A stretch of DNA of 45,698 nt from Chloroflexota bacterium (GCA_016219275.1 JACRBM010000065.1:1-45698), one strand, 5' to 3'; numbered from the stretch's first letter, positions 7,635 through 16,258 are shown. Notes: generated by a model not told the origin, from the letters alone. Numbers and translations are program-made.

Positions 7635-8126
7635 TTATTCGCCGCGCTTGGTGAAATGTCCGTCGAACAACAGCAACGTGCCAGGTTGGCTGCCCGCCAT
7701 GCGGAAGCGCTCGAGCATCAACACGGCATTCTTTTCCTCCTCGACCTGCTCGTCAATAAACCACTTGAGCATGGACTGGGTCGCGTAATCATTCTCCTTG
7801 CCGGCGAGCGCGTAGAGATTGTGAATAGACGACGTCACTTTTCGTTCGTGCTCCACCACGTTCTCCCACGCGGCGACCGGCGACGCCCACTCGAACGTGG
7901 GCTGATCGAGCGTCTTGAGTTGCACGCGACCGTTGCGGTCGTTCACGTAATCGTACAACTTGAGCGCGTGCAGGCGTTCTTCGTCGTACTGCGCGCGCAT
8001 CCATTTCGCCGAGCCGGGCATATTCAGCGATTCGAAATATGCCGACATCGCGAGATAAAGATAAGCCGAGTAAAACTCGTTTTTGATTTGCTCGTTGAGC
8101 GTGTCCTGGATCGTCTTGCTTAACAT
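7635..8126 (-). CDS. ftnA: Ferritin (non-heme, FtnA-type)
   Basis: A 163-residue four-helix ferritin that oxidises Fe(II) and stores iron in a 24-mer shell. The ferroxidase residues are in place: E in NEFYSAYLYL, E and H in YDEERLHALKLYDY, E in VVEHERKVTSSI, and FIDEQVEEEKNAVL with Q and E. The C-terminal stretch (LLLFDGHFTKRGE) is typical for FtnA. The start at ATG 8126 has a near-perfect AAGGAGG at 8134-8140. It is a monocistronic unit with its own promoter (8202-8230) and terminator, divergent from the CHASE2 gene. No Fur-box match is obvious in the leader, so iron control cannot be asserted. Confidence 0.96.
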   Translation of the reverse strand: MLSKTIQDTLNEQIKNEFYSAYLYLAMSAYFESLNMPGSAKWMRAQYDEERLHALKLYDYVNDRNGRVQLKTLDQPTFEWASPVAAWENVVEHERKVTSSIHNLYALAGKENDYATQSMLKWFIDEQVEEEKNAVLMLERFRMAGSQPGTLLLFDGHFTKRGE

Positions 8127-8201
8127 CGCGAAACCTCCTTGGGGTTTGATCTTTGGATGGTCGGCGGCAATGGTTGCGCACACTACGACCGCCGTGTCGA
8201 A

Positions 8202-8230
8202 AGTATAGCATTCACGCAAGCGAGTGTCAA
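8202..8230 (-). promoter_or_regulatory. Sigma70-type promoter of ferritin
   Basis: On the minus strand TTGACA (8230-8225), a 17-base spacer, then TATACT (8207-8202). This is almost consensus; transcription would start near 8195, giving a leader of about 69 bases before the ATG at 8126. Confidence 0.8.
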
Positions 8231-8289
8231 CGGCATGTCGCGCGGGCAGTTCGCCCGCATCACACGGAACACAAATTCTGTTCTGCTCT

Positions 8290-8317
8290 TTGCAAATCGG
8301 TCAACCCGTGTTAGAAT
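8290..8317 (+). promoter_or_regulatory. Sigma70-type promoter of the CHASE2 gene
   Basis: TTGCAA at 8290-8295, a 16-base spacer, and TAGAAT at 8312-8317. The -10 box overlaps the first possible ATG (8316), so if this promoter is used the GTG at 8352 must be the real start. Confidence 0.6.
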
Positions 8318-10214
8318 GTTCACGCGAATCCATTTCGCAAGCGAGACACTTGTGCAAACCTCATCCCAGTTCTCCACCTTGTTCAGAAAATTGTGGCGTC
8401 GCGCGTTTAGTCCGCGCGGTATTCGGCGTTTCCAAGTCGGCGCGGCGATGGGTCTCCTCATCGGCTTGCTGATTGCGGGCATCCTCTCGCTCGGCGCGCT
8501 CAAACCGTTTGAAGCCGGACTCGCCGACTGGTTCTACCGTCCGCGCCCGACAAGCGGCAATGTCGTTTTGATCGCGGTGGACGACGAGACCGCGGACACG
8601 TACGGTTGGCCCCTCGAACGCATCACCCAACGCGGTTTTGTCGGCATCCTCGCGCGCTTTCAACCGCGCGTCATCGTGCTCGATATGGTGTTGCCCGACA
8701 TCGGCGCGGCGTTGGACGATGATCTACTCGCGGCGATGTTGAGCCGCGCGGGAAAAGTGGTCCAACCCGTCCTCGGCGTCGAAGCGACGCGCTTGCCGTC
8801 GGAAACGAGTCCGTTCCCGGCGTTCGATTCGATTGTCACACCTGCGCCAACGCTCCGCACACCCAACACCATTCTCGCCCACGGCGCGCTGTACCCCGAT
8901 GCCGATGGCGTGGTGCGTCGTGTGCCACTCGCGATAGATGTGCCAGGGCAACGCTATCCCGCGCTCGCGCTCGCCGCCGTCGCGCTATTCGAGGGACGCG
9001 AACCGACCGTCGAACTCGCGCAAGACGGCGTGCGCGTTGGCGACAAGCGCGTGCCCGTGGACGCGCGGGGACAAGTGCTCATCAGCTTTAGCCGGCGCGA
9101 TGCGATCAAGATTATTTCGTACGCGGACATTATGCAAGGCAAAGCCGATTACTCGCAACTGCGCGACAAGATTGTGCTCGTTGGTCCGATGACACGTGCG
9201 ATCAACGAAACGTACGCCGTACCCGCCGGCGTGGAGAGCAATCGGGTCTACAACGTGCAGATTCAGGCGGACGCGATAGAAACGTTGTTGAGCGGCAACT
9301 ATTTGCGCGAGGAAGATCGCACGTGGCAGATTGCCGCGGTGCTCGTGATTGCCATCTTTGCCGGCGTCACGCTGCCGCGCATGCCGTGGCTGTACGGCGC
9401 GGTGTTCAGCATCGGCATTCTCGCGGCGTACTTGTTGTACGCCTCCGTGCGCGCGGAGGCGGGCGTCATCATCACGCCACTGTACGCCGGCATCGCGCTC
9501 GTCGTCACGTACATGCTCGCCGTGACGTACCGCTATTTTTCCGAGGAACGCACGCGCGCGTTCATCAGCCGAATTTTCCAGGGACGCATCGCGCCGGAAT
9601 CCGTGTCGCAAGTAATTGACCTGTACGCCCAGGGCGCACTTTCGCTCGCCGGCGGGCGACGCGAGGTGACAGTGATGTGCGCGACGTTGCGCGGCATCGC
9701 GACGCTTTCCGAAGCGACCGCGCCGGAAACGGTGATCGAACTGCTCGACCGTCACAACGCGTTGATCGTCGAAACGATTTTCCGGCTCGGCGGCGCGGTG
9801 ACGAGCCAGATTGGCAACACGGTAATCGCGACGTGGAATTTTCCGCTCGCGCAACCCGATCACGCGACGCGCGCGCTCCAAGCCGCGTTCGCGATTCAGC
9901 AACAGATGCGTGAGCGCAATCCGGAAACAACAGAGGAGCAAGAGATTGGCGCGGCGATTGGTCTCGCGACTGGCGCGGTCGTCGTGGGGCAATTGAGCAG
10001 TTTGCAAACCGAGTACTCGGTCGTTGGCGATGTGGTGACGCTATCCGAGCGCATCACCGCGCTGGCTGCGCCGGGACAAGTGCTCATCAGCACCGAGACG
10101 CGCGAGCAGATTGGGAAAGAGTGGAATACGGAGCACATTCACTCGCTCCGCACGCGCGGCAAAAAAGATCCGATCCTAGTGTGGCAGGTGGAAGACGCGC
10201 CGAGTGTGGGATAG
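8316..10214 (+). CDS. CHASE2 sensor with degenerate adenylate cyclase domain
   Basis: A membrane sensor of 632 residues (620 if it starts at GTG 8352, which the promoter position favours). A first membrane helix (VGAAMGLLIGLLIAGILSLGAL) is followed by a CHASE2 extracytoplasmic domain (VVLIAVDDETADTYGWPLER, VIVLDMVLPD), three more membrane helices (about residues 340-420) and a C-terminal class III cyclase fold. The cyclase lacks its catalytic set: the first metal Asp is T457 (VMCATLRGI instead of FADIRG), the Lys/second Asp motif reads SQIGN with N501, and the transition-state Asn is T575, while the Arg (579) remains. It is therefore probably a signalling pseudoenzyme or dimerisation platform. 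It is the only plus-strand gene outside shadows, ended by a bidirectional terminator. Confidence 0.92.
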   Translation: MFTRIHFASETLVQTSSQFSTLFRKLWRRAFSPRGIRRFQVGAAMGLLIGLLIAGILSLGALKPFEAGLADWFYRPRPTSGNVVLIAVDDETADTYGWPLERITQRGFVGILARFQPRVIVLDMVLPDIGAALDDDLLAAMLSRAGKVVQPVLGVEATRLPSETSPFPAFDSIVTPAPTLRTPNTILAHGALYPDADGVVRRVPLAIDVPGQRYPALALAAVALFEGREPTVELAQDGVRVGDKRVPVDARGQVLISFSRRDAIKIISYADIMQGKADYSQLRDKIVLVGPMTRAINETYAVPAGVESNRVYNVQIQADAIETLLSGNYLREEDRTWQIAAVLVIAIFAGVTLPRMPWLYGAVFSIGILAAYLLYASVRAEAGVIITPLYAGIALVVTYMLAVTYRYFSEERTRAFISRIFQGRIAPESVSQVIDLYAQGALSLAGGRREVTVMCATLRGIATLSEATAPETVIELLDRHNALIVETIFRLGGAVTSQIGNTVIATWNFPLAQPDHATRALQAAFAIQQQMRERNPETTEEQEIGAAIGLATGAVVVGQLSSLQTEYSVVGDVVTLSERITALAAPGQVLISTETREQIGKEWNTEHIHSLRTRGKKDPILVWQVEDAPSVG

Positions 10215-10239
10215 AAAACTTTACCGCCAAAAAGCATAA

Positions 10240-10271
10240 ACGCGCGCAGAGAAAAAGCTCTCTGCGCGTGT
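10240..10271. terminator. Bidirectional intrinsic terminator
   Basis: A stem of 13 pairs with one G-T wobble (10240-10252 with 10259-10271, core CGCGCAGAGA/TCTCTGCGCG) and a 6-base loop. A TTTCGTT tract follows on the plus strand, and TTTATGCTTTTT on the minus strand. It separates the convergent CHASE2 and DUF6602 genes. Confidence 0.8.
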
Positions 10272-10341
10272 TTCGTTATACAGATGATGTAGATATAATC
10301 CTAGCCGTCGCAATGTTAGATCAAGGCACTGGGTGGCACAC

Positions 10342-11316
10342 TCACCGGATCGTATCGAATACCTGCCCGAAAATATACTGGCCATTTTTGGCAGGGGAAA
10401 CACCTTCTAGCCGCGACAGTAAATCAAGAGCAAATCTTGCAAAACCATTGTGAGACCAAGAAAGCATTAAACCGTTTTGATCATTATGGCTAGAAACCAT
10501 GTATTGTTTACTAAAATGCCACATTTGGTCAGGACCAGCAATTGCCATGACACCTGCACCTTTTTCAGTTATGCTCACATTTCCATTTGCATCTCGATGA
10601 ATGTTCAGGTCGTCTATGTTCTTGGCGATAGGGTTGTCAGACTCTTTTGCCTCGCTCATGATTTCGGTACGATTTAAGAGTTGGACAATACCAGTCATTT
10701 CTTCATCCAACGAGCAATGTAGAATAACTCCACCCCAATAACCTATTATTGGGTCACACGGAATCAAATTTGGCAAGATAGTTTGTTTGTTTATGAGTGT
10801 ACTATCAAGGTCGAAGAAAATAACACCGCACGAAAAGTTAACTGGCAAGTAGCCAGTAAGGTCATTGAATTGGCTCAGTTTGCTAATTGCATCTTCTGCA
10901 GTTTTCCCGTTGAGACTTGCTTTTACTTCAAACGCCGCATGAACGTACTTGGCAGGGATTGCTTGTTTCCTACCTTGTCCAGAATTATCATAGTTTCCGT
11001 CATCCCAAAGAATTGGAGAGTTTAGTTTATCGTAGATCAAAATATCAAAATGATATAATTTGTCATTCCTTGCTAGCACATCCGGAATTATATATCCTGA
11101 AGTTACTCCATACTTCTTGGGAAGAAAGACTGAAAACCATTTGCGTAGTGCTGCTTCGCCCGCATTTCCGTGTTCAGTATGAATGGGACGAGAAACATTA
11201 TAACCTTTGGCTCGATTTAGCTCGTTAAGAAGTTCTAGACGCGTATTATGGAATTCCCTCCACCCAATGAACCCATATCTTTTGTCACCATGCTTTTCCA
11301 ATCTGCACCTCGGCAT
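10342..11316 (-). CDS. DUF6602 protein, PD-(D/E)XK nuclease-like
   Basis: A 324-residue protein matching the DUF6602 pattern: TEHGNAGEAALRKWFSVFLP, then KKYGVTSGYII, HFDILIYD, and PAKYVHAAFEVKASL. The spaced D...E-V-K resembles the PD-(D/E)XK nuclease core, so a DNA-cutting or nuclease-derived role is possible; the function of the family is not established. Composition is markedly AT-richer than both neighbours and lacks their CGCG density, which points to recent transfer. The start is uncertain: ATG 11316 is used, but GTG 11349 in frame would also work, and neither has a good Shine-Dalgarno. It stands alone between the CHASE2 terminator and dinG, with no methylase or ATPase partner in view. 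Confidence 0.75.
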   Translation of the reverse strand: MPRCRLEKHGDKRYGFIGWREFHNTRLELLNELNRAKGYNVSRPIHTEHGNAGEAALRKWFSVFLPKKYGVTSGYIIPDVLARNDKLYHFDILIYDKLNSPILWDDGNYDNSGQGRKQAIPAKYVHAAFEVKASLNGKTAEDAISKLSQFNDLTGYLPVNFSCGVIFFDLDSTLINKQTILPNLIPCDPIIGYWGGVILHCSLDEEMTGIVQLLNRTEIMSEAKESDNPIAKNIDDLNIHRDANGNVSITEKGAGVMAIAGPDQMWHFSKQYMVSSHNDQNGLMLSWSHNGFARFALDLLSRLEGVSPAKNGQYIFGQVFDTIR

Positions 11317-11377
11317 TCTAGTTGCGACAGAAGCGTCATCGTAAATGTCCACTTTGGACTTGGAAGAAAGACTTGAC

Positions 11378-14227
11378 CTACTCCTCGCCCGCACTCTCCT
11401 CGCCGTCAATCCACTTGCTCGCCAACTTGGGCAGTTCGGCAATCGGTCCGCGATACAACGACACCGACGGCAACGATTCGAGAAAGATGCGTCCGTAATT
11501 TTTCGTCAGCACGCGCTTGTCCAACACGACGACGACACCGCGATCCGTTTTCGTGCGAATCAAACGCCCGAACCCTTGCCGAAAACGCAACACCGCTTCG
11601 GGCACCGCGTACTGCGCGAACGCATCGTCGAACGTTTCACTGCGCGCCGCAAAGATCGGATCGCTCGGCACGCTGAACGGCAAGCGCGCGATCACCAGAC
11701 ACGACAACGCCTCGCCCGCCACGTCCACGCCTTCCCAAAACGAGCGCGTCCCCAGCAATACCGTGCGCGCCTGCGTCTTGAACGTTTCAAGCACCTGCCG
11801 CCGCGAGCCGTCGAGATTTTGCGCGAGCACGACGATGCCCTCTTCTTCGAGCGGACGCGAGATCGCGCGGTACGTCGTGTTCAACTGCGAGAGCGACGTG
11901 AACAATGCGAGCGCACGACCCTGGGTCGCTTTGAACAACTCGACGAGTGACGCTTCGACCGATTTTTGATAACCAGGTTGCGCCGGTTCCGGCACATCGG
12001 TCGGCACAAAGATCAGCGCGGATTGCTTGTAGTCGAACGGCGAGCCGACCGCGAGTTCGTCCGCCAAATCGCCCAGCCCCAAACGCGATTTGATGTGCGC
12101 GAAATTCTTGTCCACACACAACGTCGCGGACGTGAGAATCGTCGCGGCGCGACCGGCGAACAAATTTTTCTGCAACAGGTCGCCGACGTACAGCGGCGCG
12201 ACGTGCAACGAAATATCGCCGTCGTTGCGTTTGATGTTGAACCAGTAAATCGAATTCGCATTCGATTTGGTGATGAGCGATTCGACCGCGCCGCGCGTTT
12301 CGCTCACGCGCCGCATCGCGAACGACAACTCGTTTTGCAATTCAGGAAAACCTGAGATTTCAAATTCGTCGAGGTCGTCCCACGCGTTGTAAATTTTGTC
12401 TAGTCCGTCGCGCACCTTGAGCAACATCGCGCCGAACGTGTCCCACGCGATTTCAATCGCGCTCCACGCCGGTTGCGCGCGCCGCGTCGCCGTGAGTCGC
12501 AACTGACGATCATAACTGCTCTCGCTCTCGCCAGGCAATTGCTCTTGCGCGTTGATGAACTGTTCGAGCGCGACAAAAAATTCGTACACGCCGCGCAACG
12601 CGCGATCAATATCCTGCGCGACATCGGTGAAAATCGCTTGCGCTTCGCGCTTGATGTTCGGCGGCGCGTCCGAATTACGTAACGCCCCGGCAAGCCCTCC
12701 GAGCAAACCGCCGCGTTCGTGCGCGAGTCCGCGCAACATCGCTTCCAGACTCGCGCGCGACGCCTCGAACGCGAGTGCGTTCGTCGCCTGGGTTTCGAGG
12801 TGATGCGCCTCGTCCACGACAAGATACTTGTACTCCGGCAACACGCGATTCTCGGTCGCCATATCCGAAAGCAAGAGCGCGTGATTGACGATGATGAGAT
12901 GCGCGCTCTCCGCCTTGTCGCGCGCGCGATAGAAAAAGCACTTGTTCTCTTGCCGCAGATTGCAATGCGTCGGCTCGCAGTGATCCTGGTCGGATGACAA
13001 GCGCGACCAGACCGCGTTCTCGCTGCCCATCAAACGCAACTCGGCGCTGTCGCCGGTCGTCGTCGAAGGCAGCCACGCGAGCACTTTGGCAAGCACGCGC
13101 ACTTCGTCGTTCGACAACTTGTCGCTCTTGCGCAGCGCGTCGAGCCGGCGACGACAGATATAATTCGAACGACCTTTGAGCAACGCGGCTTTGAATTCGA
13201 CCGGCAGAACCTGGCGCAGGTCGGGAATGTCTTTATCGAAAAGTTGGTCTTGCAAATTGATCGTGTTCGTCGAGACGACGACGCGTTGATTATTTTGCGC
13301 CGCCCAGTAAATCGCGGGAAGTAAGTACGCGAGCGATTTGCCGGTGCCGGTGCCCGCCTCGACCAAGACCGTTGCGCCGGTGTTGAACGCGTGCGCGACC
13401 GCGCGGAGCATTTCAACTTGTTGCGGACGATGCTCGTACTCGGGAAAGCGTTGTGCGAACGCACCGTCGGGTTCGAGCAAGCCCGCCAGCGCGTCCACGT
13501 CGAGCGGGTCTTGATGTACCTTGGGTTTGAGCGGTTGCTCTTTCGTGTCGCGCGAGAAAAGTAGTCCCAGGGTCTCGTCGCCGAGTCCGCCCTTTGCCAT
13601 TAACTGCGCGCCAATCGAGCCGCCGCTGAACGCGGTGCGCGCGTGATCGCGCAACAAATCCTGGAACGCGAATTTCAACGCCCAGTCCGACTTGTCGCCG
13701 AGTCGCGCGATCTCTTGAATCACTTTTTGGTCGAGCCGCCCGGCGCGTTCGAGCAACGCGTTGAACAATGCCTGGACAGCTTGCGCGTCCGCGAGCGCGC
13801 GGTGTTTCGTCGGAAACGCGATGTGGAATTCTTCCATCAACTTGCCGAGCGTGTAACGCGACGCGTACGGCATCAGGATGCACGCGAGTTCGTAGGTGTC
13901 GAGCGCGGCGCTCGCGGCAAAGCCGCCGCGTTGGAGAAAGCCCAGGTCGAACGCGATGTTGTGCCCGACGACCGGGTTGTCGCCGACAAAGCGTTTGAGT
14001 GTGGGCATCACGGTGAACAGCGACGGCGCGCGTTCCACGTCGCGCGCGGAAATGCCGGTGAGGCGTTCGATTTTGCGCGGGAGCGCGCGTCCAGGGTTGA
14101 TGAACGACGACCATGTGTCGAGCGCGTCGTCGCCGCGAAATTTGACCGCGCCAATTTCGATAATCGCGTCACGGTCGGGTTGCAAGCCGGTCGTTTCGGT
14201 GTCGAGCGCAACATAGATGCGGGGCAT
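11378..14227 (-). CDS. dinG: DinG-type 3'-5' exonuclease/helicase fusion
   Basis: A 949-residue bifunctional enzyme. Residues 1-165 are a DEDDh exonuclease (DnaQ/PolC epsilon type): DTETTG with D9 and E11, HNIAFDLGFL, and HRALADAQAV. The remainder is an XPD/DinG superfamily 2 helicase with Walker A GTGTGKS at about 292-298, the [4Fe-4S] cysteines (YICRRRL, then HCEPTHCNLRQENKC), the VVDEAHH box, and later motifs TILTSATL and QGFGRLIRTKTDRG. It would unwind DNA from 5' to 3' and process unusual structures such as R-loops. The exonuclease-helicase fusion is common in Firmicutes and Chloroflexota. The gene stands apart from its upstream neighbour by 235 bases that hold a dispersed repeat. Confidence 0.95.
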   Translation of the reverse strand: MPRIYVALDTETTGLQPDRDAIIEIGAVKFRGDDALDTWSSFINPGRALPRKIERLTGISARDVERAPSLFTVMPTLKRFVGDNPVVGHNIAFDLGFLQRGGFAASAALDTYELACILMPYASRYTLGKLMEEFHIAFPTKHRALADAQAVQALFNALLERAGRLDQKVIQEIARLGDKSDWALKFAFQDLLRDHARTAFSGGSIGAQLMAKGGLGDETLGLLFSRDTKEQPLKPKVHQDPLDVDALAGLLEPDGAFAQRFPEYEHRPQQVEMLRAVAHAFNTGATVLVEAGTGTGKSLAYLLPAIYWAAQNNQRVVVSTNTINLQDQLFDKDIPDLRQVLPVEFKAALLKGRSNYICRRRLDALRKSDKLSNDEVRVLAKVLAWLPSTTTGDSAELRLMGSENAVWSRLSSDQDHCEPTHCNLRQENKCFFYRARDKAESAHLIIVNHALLLSDMATENRVLPEYKYLVVDEAHHLETQATNALAFEASRASLEAMLRGLAHERGGLLGGLAGALRNSDAPPNIKREAQAIFTDVAQDIDRALRGVYEFFVALEQFINAQEQLPGESESSYDRQLRLTATRRAQPAWSAIEIAWDTFGAMLLKVRDGLDKIYNAWDDLDEFEISGFPELQNELSFAMRRVSETRGAVESLITKSNANSIYWFNIKRNDGDISLHVAPLYVGDLLQKNLFAGRAATILTSATLCVDKNFAHIKSRLGLGDLADELAVGSPFDYKQSALIFVPTDVPEPAQPGYQKSVEASLVELFKATQGRALALFTSLSQLNTTYRAISRPLEEEGIVVLAQNLDGSRRQVLETFKTQARTVLLGTRSFWEGVDVAGEALSCLVIARLPFSVPSDPIFAARSETFDDAFAQYAVPEAVLRFRQGFGRLIRTKTDRGVVVVLDKRVLTKNYGRIFLESLPSVSLYRGPIAELPKLASKWIDGEESAGEE

Positions 14228-14352
14228 GAGGGGAACTTTCTAGAATAAAAAATGCGTGAACAAGAACAAGTGTGCGATTATTCTACCACGATTCGCGATA
14301 ATTGCAAAGAAAAACGCCGCGATGTTTTTCGCGCGGCGAAGTTAGAGCCCAA

Positions 14353-14440
14353 TTGTCATTGCGAGCCGCAGAGCGGCGAAGCCATCTCCAACAAGCAAAT
14401 GGGGGATTGCTTCGGGCACAAACCGCCCTCGCAATGACAA
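14353..14440. repeat. Inverted-repeat element TTGTCATTGCGAG
   Basis: An 88-bp element bounded by TTGTCATTGCGAG (14353-14365) and its exact reverse complement CTCGCAATGACAA (14428-14440). Internal GCGAAGCCATCTCC and GGGGATTGCTTCG are again roughly complementary. Elements with these termini are dispersed in many bacterial genomes. It fills much of the dinG upstream region; no gene is supported in 14228-14462. Confidence 0.85.
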
Positions 14441-14462
14441 GCGCAATTCTACTTGACGCTTT

Positions 14463-14816
14463 TTACTTTTGACTTGGCTTTTGCGCGTCTTCGATCACGC
14501 GTTGAATCTGTTCATTGAGCGCGCGCACGCCTTTCGCCAGTCCGCGTTCGATGTCCTCTTTCGCGCCACCGTCCTTGATGGATTGCGCGGCTTGCTTGAT
14601 GTGTTCTTCCGCGCTCTTGACCCGTTCATCTTGTTTCGCGCTCGCCATCGCGCGGTCAACGTGGTCGCCCAGGTCGCGCATCGCTTGTTTGACCTGTCGT
14701 TCGAAATCCTGGGTCTGCGGATGATCGCGCGCAACACGCAACAAGGTTTTCAATCGCTCGCCCAGTTGCTGTAACTCTTGCGTCAAATCGAATTCCGGCG
14801 GTTTCTCCTCGCTCAT
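14463..14816 (-). CDS. Small charged helical protein, function unknown
   Basis: A 117-residue protein without cysteine, membrane segment or signal peptide, and rich in Glu, Lys, Gln and Ala. It is predicted almost wholly helical, with amphipathic stretches such as TQELQQLGERLKTLLRVARD and KSAEEHIKQAAQSIKDGGAK that could make a coiled coil or helical hairpin. The ATG at 14816 is chosen because GGAGGG lies five bases upstream (14822-14827); a GTG at 14822 would swallow that site. The Shine-Dalgarno lies at the edge of a heptanucleotide repeat array. I do not recognise a family with known function. Similar helical proteins act as membrane or chromatin accessories, but that is only a guess. Confidence 0.75.
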   Translation of the reverse strand: MSEEKPPEFDLTQELQQLGERLKTLLRVARDHPQTQDFERQVKQAMRDLGDHVDRAMASAKQDERVKSAEEHIKQAAQSIKDGGAKEDIERGLAKGVRALNEQIQRVIEDAQKPSQK

Positions 14817-14825
14817 CGCCACCCT

Positions 14826-14864
14826 CCACTCTCCAATTTCTAATTTCTAACTTCCAATTTCATA
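14826..14864. repeat. Heptanucleotide repeat array with RBS at its edge
   Basis: Units TCCAATT, TCTAATT, TCTAACT, TCCAATT and TCATATC follow in a strict 7-base phase on the plus strand. On the minus strand the array is a purine-rich spacer between a DinB stop (14860) and the next gene, and runs into the GGAGGG that serves as its ribosome-binding site. Confidence 0.65.
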
Positions 14865-15330
14865 TCTCATTCAAACGCGCGTTGCGATTCTCCCACAACT
14901 GGCGCGTCAACGCCATTTGTCCGATGTGTTCGCTGTAATGTTCGACGACGTGCAGAATGCACCAGCGTGCCGAGTACTCATTCCTGCCGTCATTCTTCAA
15001 CGCCGCCATCGCCTCGAGCGTCAAATCGTTCAGCACGCGCTCGGTTTCCAGCGCGACATCGGCATAAGTCGTTTCAAGCGTCGCGAGGTTTTCTGCGAGC
15101 GCGCGGAACTCGGCGTCGCGGTCGCGCACAATCGTGCGTCCGCCGACAACCTGGTGAATCCAGCGCCGCTCCGCGCCCAAGCAGTGCGTCGCCAGCGCGA
15201 ACAACGAGTTGCTCGCGTCCGGCGTCGGATGCCAATTGAGCGCGTCGTCGCGCAACCCATCCAGCGTTTTCCAAATTTGGGCGCGCGCGGCGCGCAACCG
15301 ATCGGCGTACAGTTGGCTTTCGGAAATCAT
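14860..15330 (-). CDS. DinB-family protein
   Basis: A 156-residue DinB-superfamily protein and the third in the window. The His triad is in FALATHCLGAERRW, and in HVVEHYSEHIGQM near the C-terminus. It differs from the first two in its N-terminal part (YADRLRAARAQIWKTLDGL), nearer to DUF664/DinB_2 members. The ATG at 15330 shares one base with the TGA of the upstream REC-GGDEF gene, so the pair is translationally coupled. The substrate is unknown; family members work with low-molecular-weight thiols or as hydrolases. Confidence 0.85.
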   Translation of the reverse strand: MISESQLYADRLRAARAQIWKTLDGLRDDALNWHPTPDASNSLFALATHCLGAERRWIHQVVGGRTIVRDRDAEFRALAENLATLETTYADVALETERVLNDLTLEAMAALKNDGRNEYSARWCILHVVEHYSEHIGQMALTRQLWENRNARLNEI

Positions 15331-16235
15331 CAACCCACCTCCACACGATTTTTGCCGGCGCGTTTGGCGTTTTGCAAAGCGTTCTCCGCGCGCCCCAACA
15401 ACGCGAGATTCACCGTCAGGTCATCGCCGGGCACGTACACCACGCCGATGCTCACCGTGACGTGCAAATCCAATTTCGCATGAACAAAGTGATGCGCGGA
15501 AATTACCCCGCTGATGCGGGCAGCAAGTTCGCACGCGCCTTGTTCATCCACCTGCGGCGCGAGCACGCCAAAATCCTGGGTGTCGCACCGCCCCACCAGG
15601 TCGCTCGCGCGCGTGAGCTGCCGGAGCGTCTCTGCCGCTTCCATGAGCACCGCGTCGCCAGTGACGATGCCATAATGCTGGTTGATTTCATTAAGGTTGT
15701 CAATATCCACGAGCAACAACGCCAACGGCGCGCGATAGCGCGCGCTGCGCGCCGCTTCGTACGCGAGACGATGTAGGAAATAGCGCCGATGGTACAGCCC
15801 CGTCAAAGGATCAAGGAGCGCGATCATCCACGTGTTCTCGGCTTCGGGACGCGCTCTGCCGTTTGGCGCGCCGTTCGGCGCGTCGGCGGCGCACCGGCGA
15901 ATCTGCGCCGCGTCGAACGGCGCGACGAGACAATCGGTGTACGGCAAGCGCGCGTCCGCCACCTTGCGCGCGTCCGCCGGATTGTCGGCAAGAAAAATGA
16001 TCGGCATTTGCGCGGTGGGCGTAATGGCGCGTAACGCGCGCGCCACTTCCAAGCCGGTCAGATGGGTGAGTTTCACATCGAGAAAGACCGCCGCGGGTTT
16101 GCGATCCAACGCCATATCCACGGCTTCCAAACCATCCTCAGCGCAGATTGCCGCATGATTATCATCGCCGAGCGCTTTTTGCACCATGCTCGTCAACGTT
16201 TTATTATTCGAGACAATCAGAAATTTCTGTGTCAT
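15330..16235 (-). CDS. Degenerate REC-GGDEF response regulator
   Basis: A 301-residue two-domain protein. Residues 1-120 follow a receiver fold with the phospho-acceptor D53 (VFLDVKL), but the acidic pocket reads SNN at 9-11 and the conserved Lys before Pro is Ala (LVAPF). A short Ala/Pro/Asn linker leads to a GGDEF-type domain (LLDPLTGLYHRRYF at 140, LLVDIDNLNEIN at 174), in which the signature GGDEF is replaced by DTQDF at 218-222. Diguanylate cyclase activity is therefore unlikely; it may bind GTP or c-di-GMP, or act by protein contact. The ATG at 16235 has GGGGGAAAAT just upstream, a good start. It lies 23 bases after the CCA-transferase gene and is coupled to a DinB gene downstream. Confidence 0.9.
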   Translation of the reverse strand: MTQKFLIVSNNKTLTSMVQKALGDDNHAAICAEDGLEAVDMALDRKPAAVFLDVKLTHLTGLEVARALRAITPTAQMPIIFLADNPADARKVADARLPYTDCLVAPFDAAQIRRCAADAPNGAPNGRARPEAENTWMIALLDPLTGLYHRRYFLHRLAYEAARSARYRAPLALLLVDIDNLNEINQHYGIVTGDAVLMEAAETLRQLTRASDLVGRCDTQDFGVLAPQVDEQGACELAARISGVISAHHFVHAKLDLHVTVSIGVVYVPGDDLTVNLALLGRAENALQNAKRAGKNRVEVG

Positions 16236-16258
16236 ATTTTCCCCCGTCGGGTAAATTT

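Noticed and set aside
8985-10007. A 340-codon minus-strand frame opposite the CHASE2 gene
   Set aside because: It is rich in Arg, His and Ala without a domain, and the plus-strand protein has clear CHASE2 and cyclase folds.
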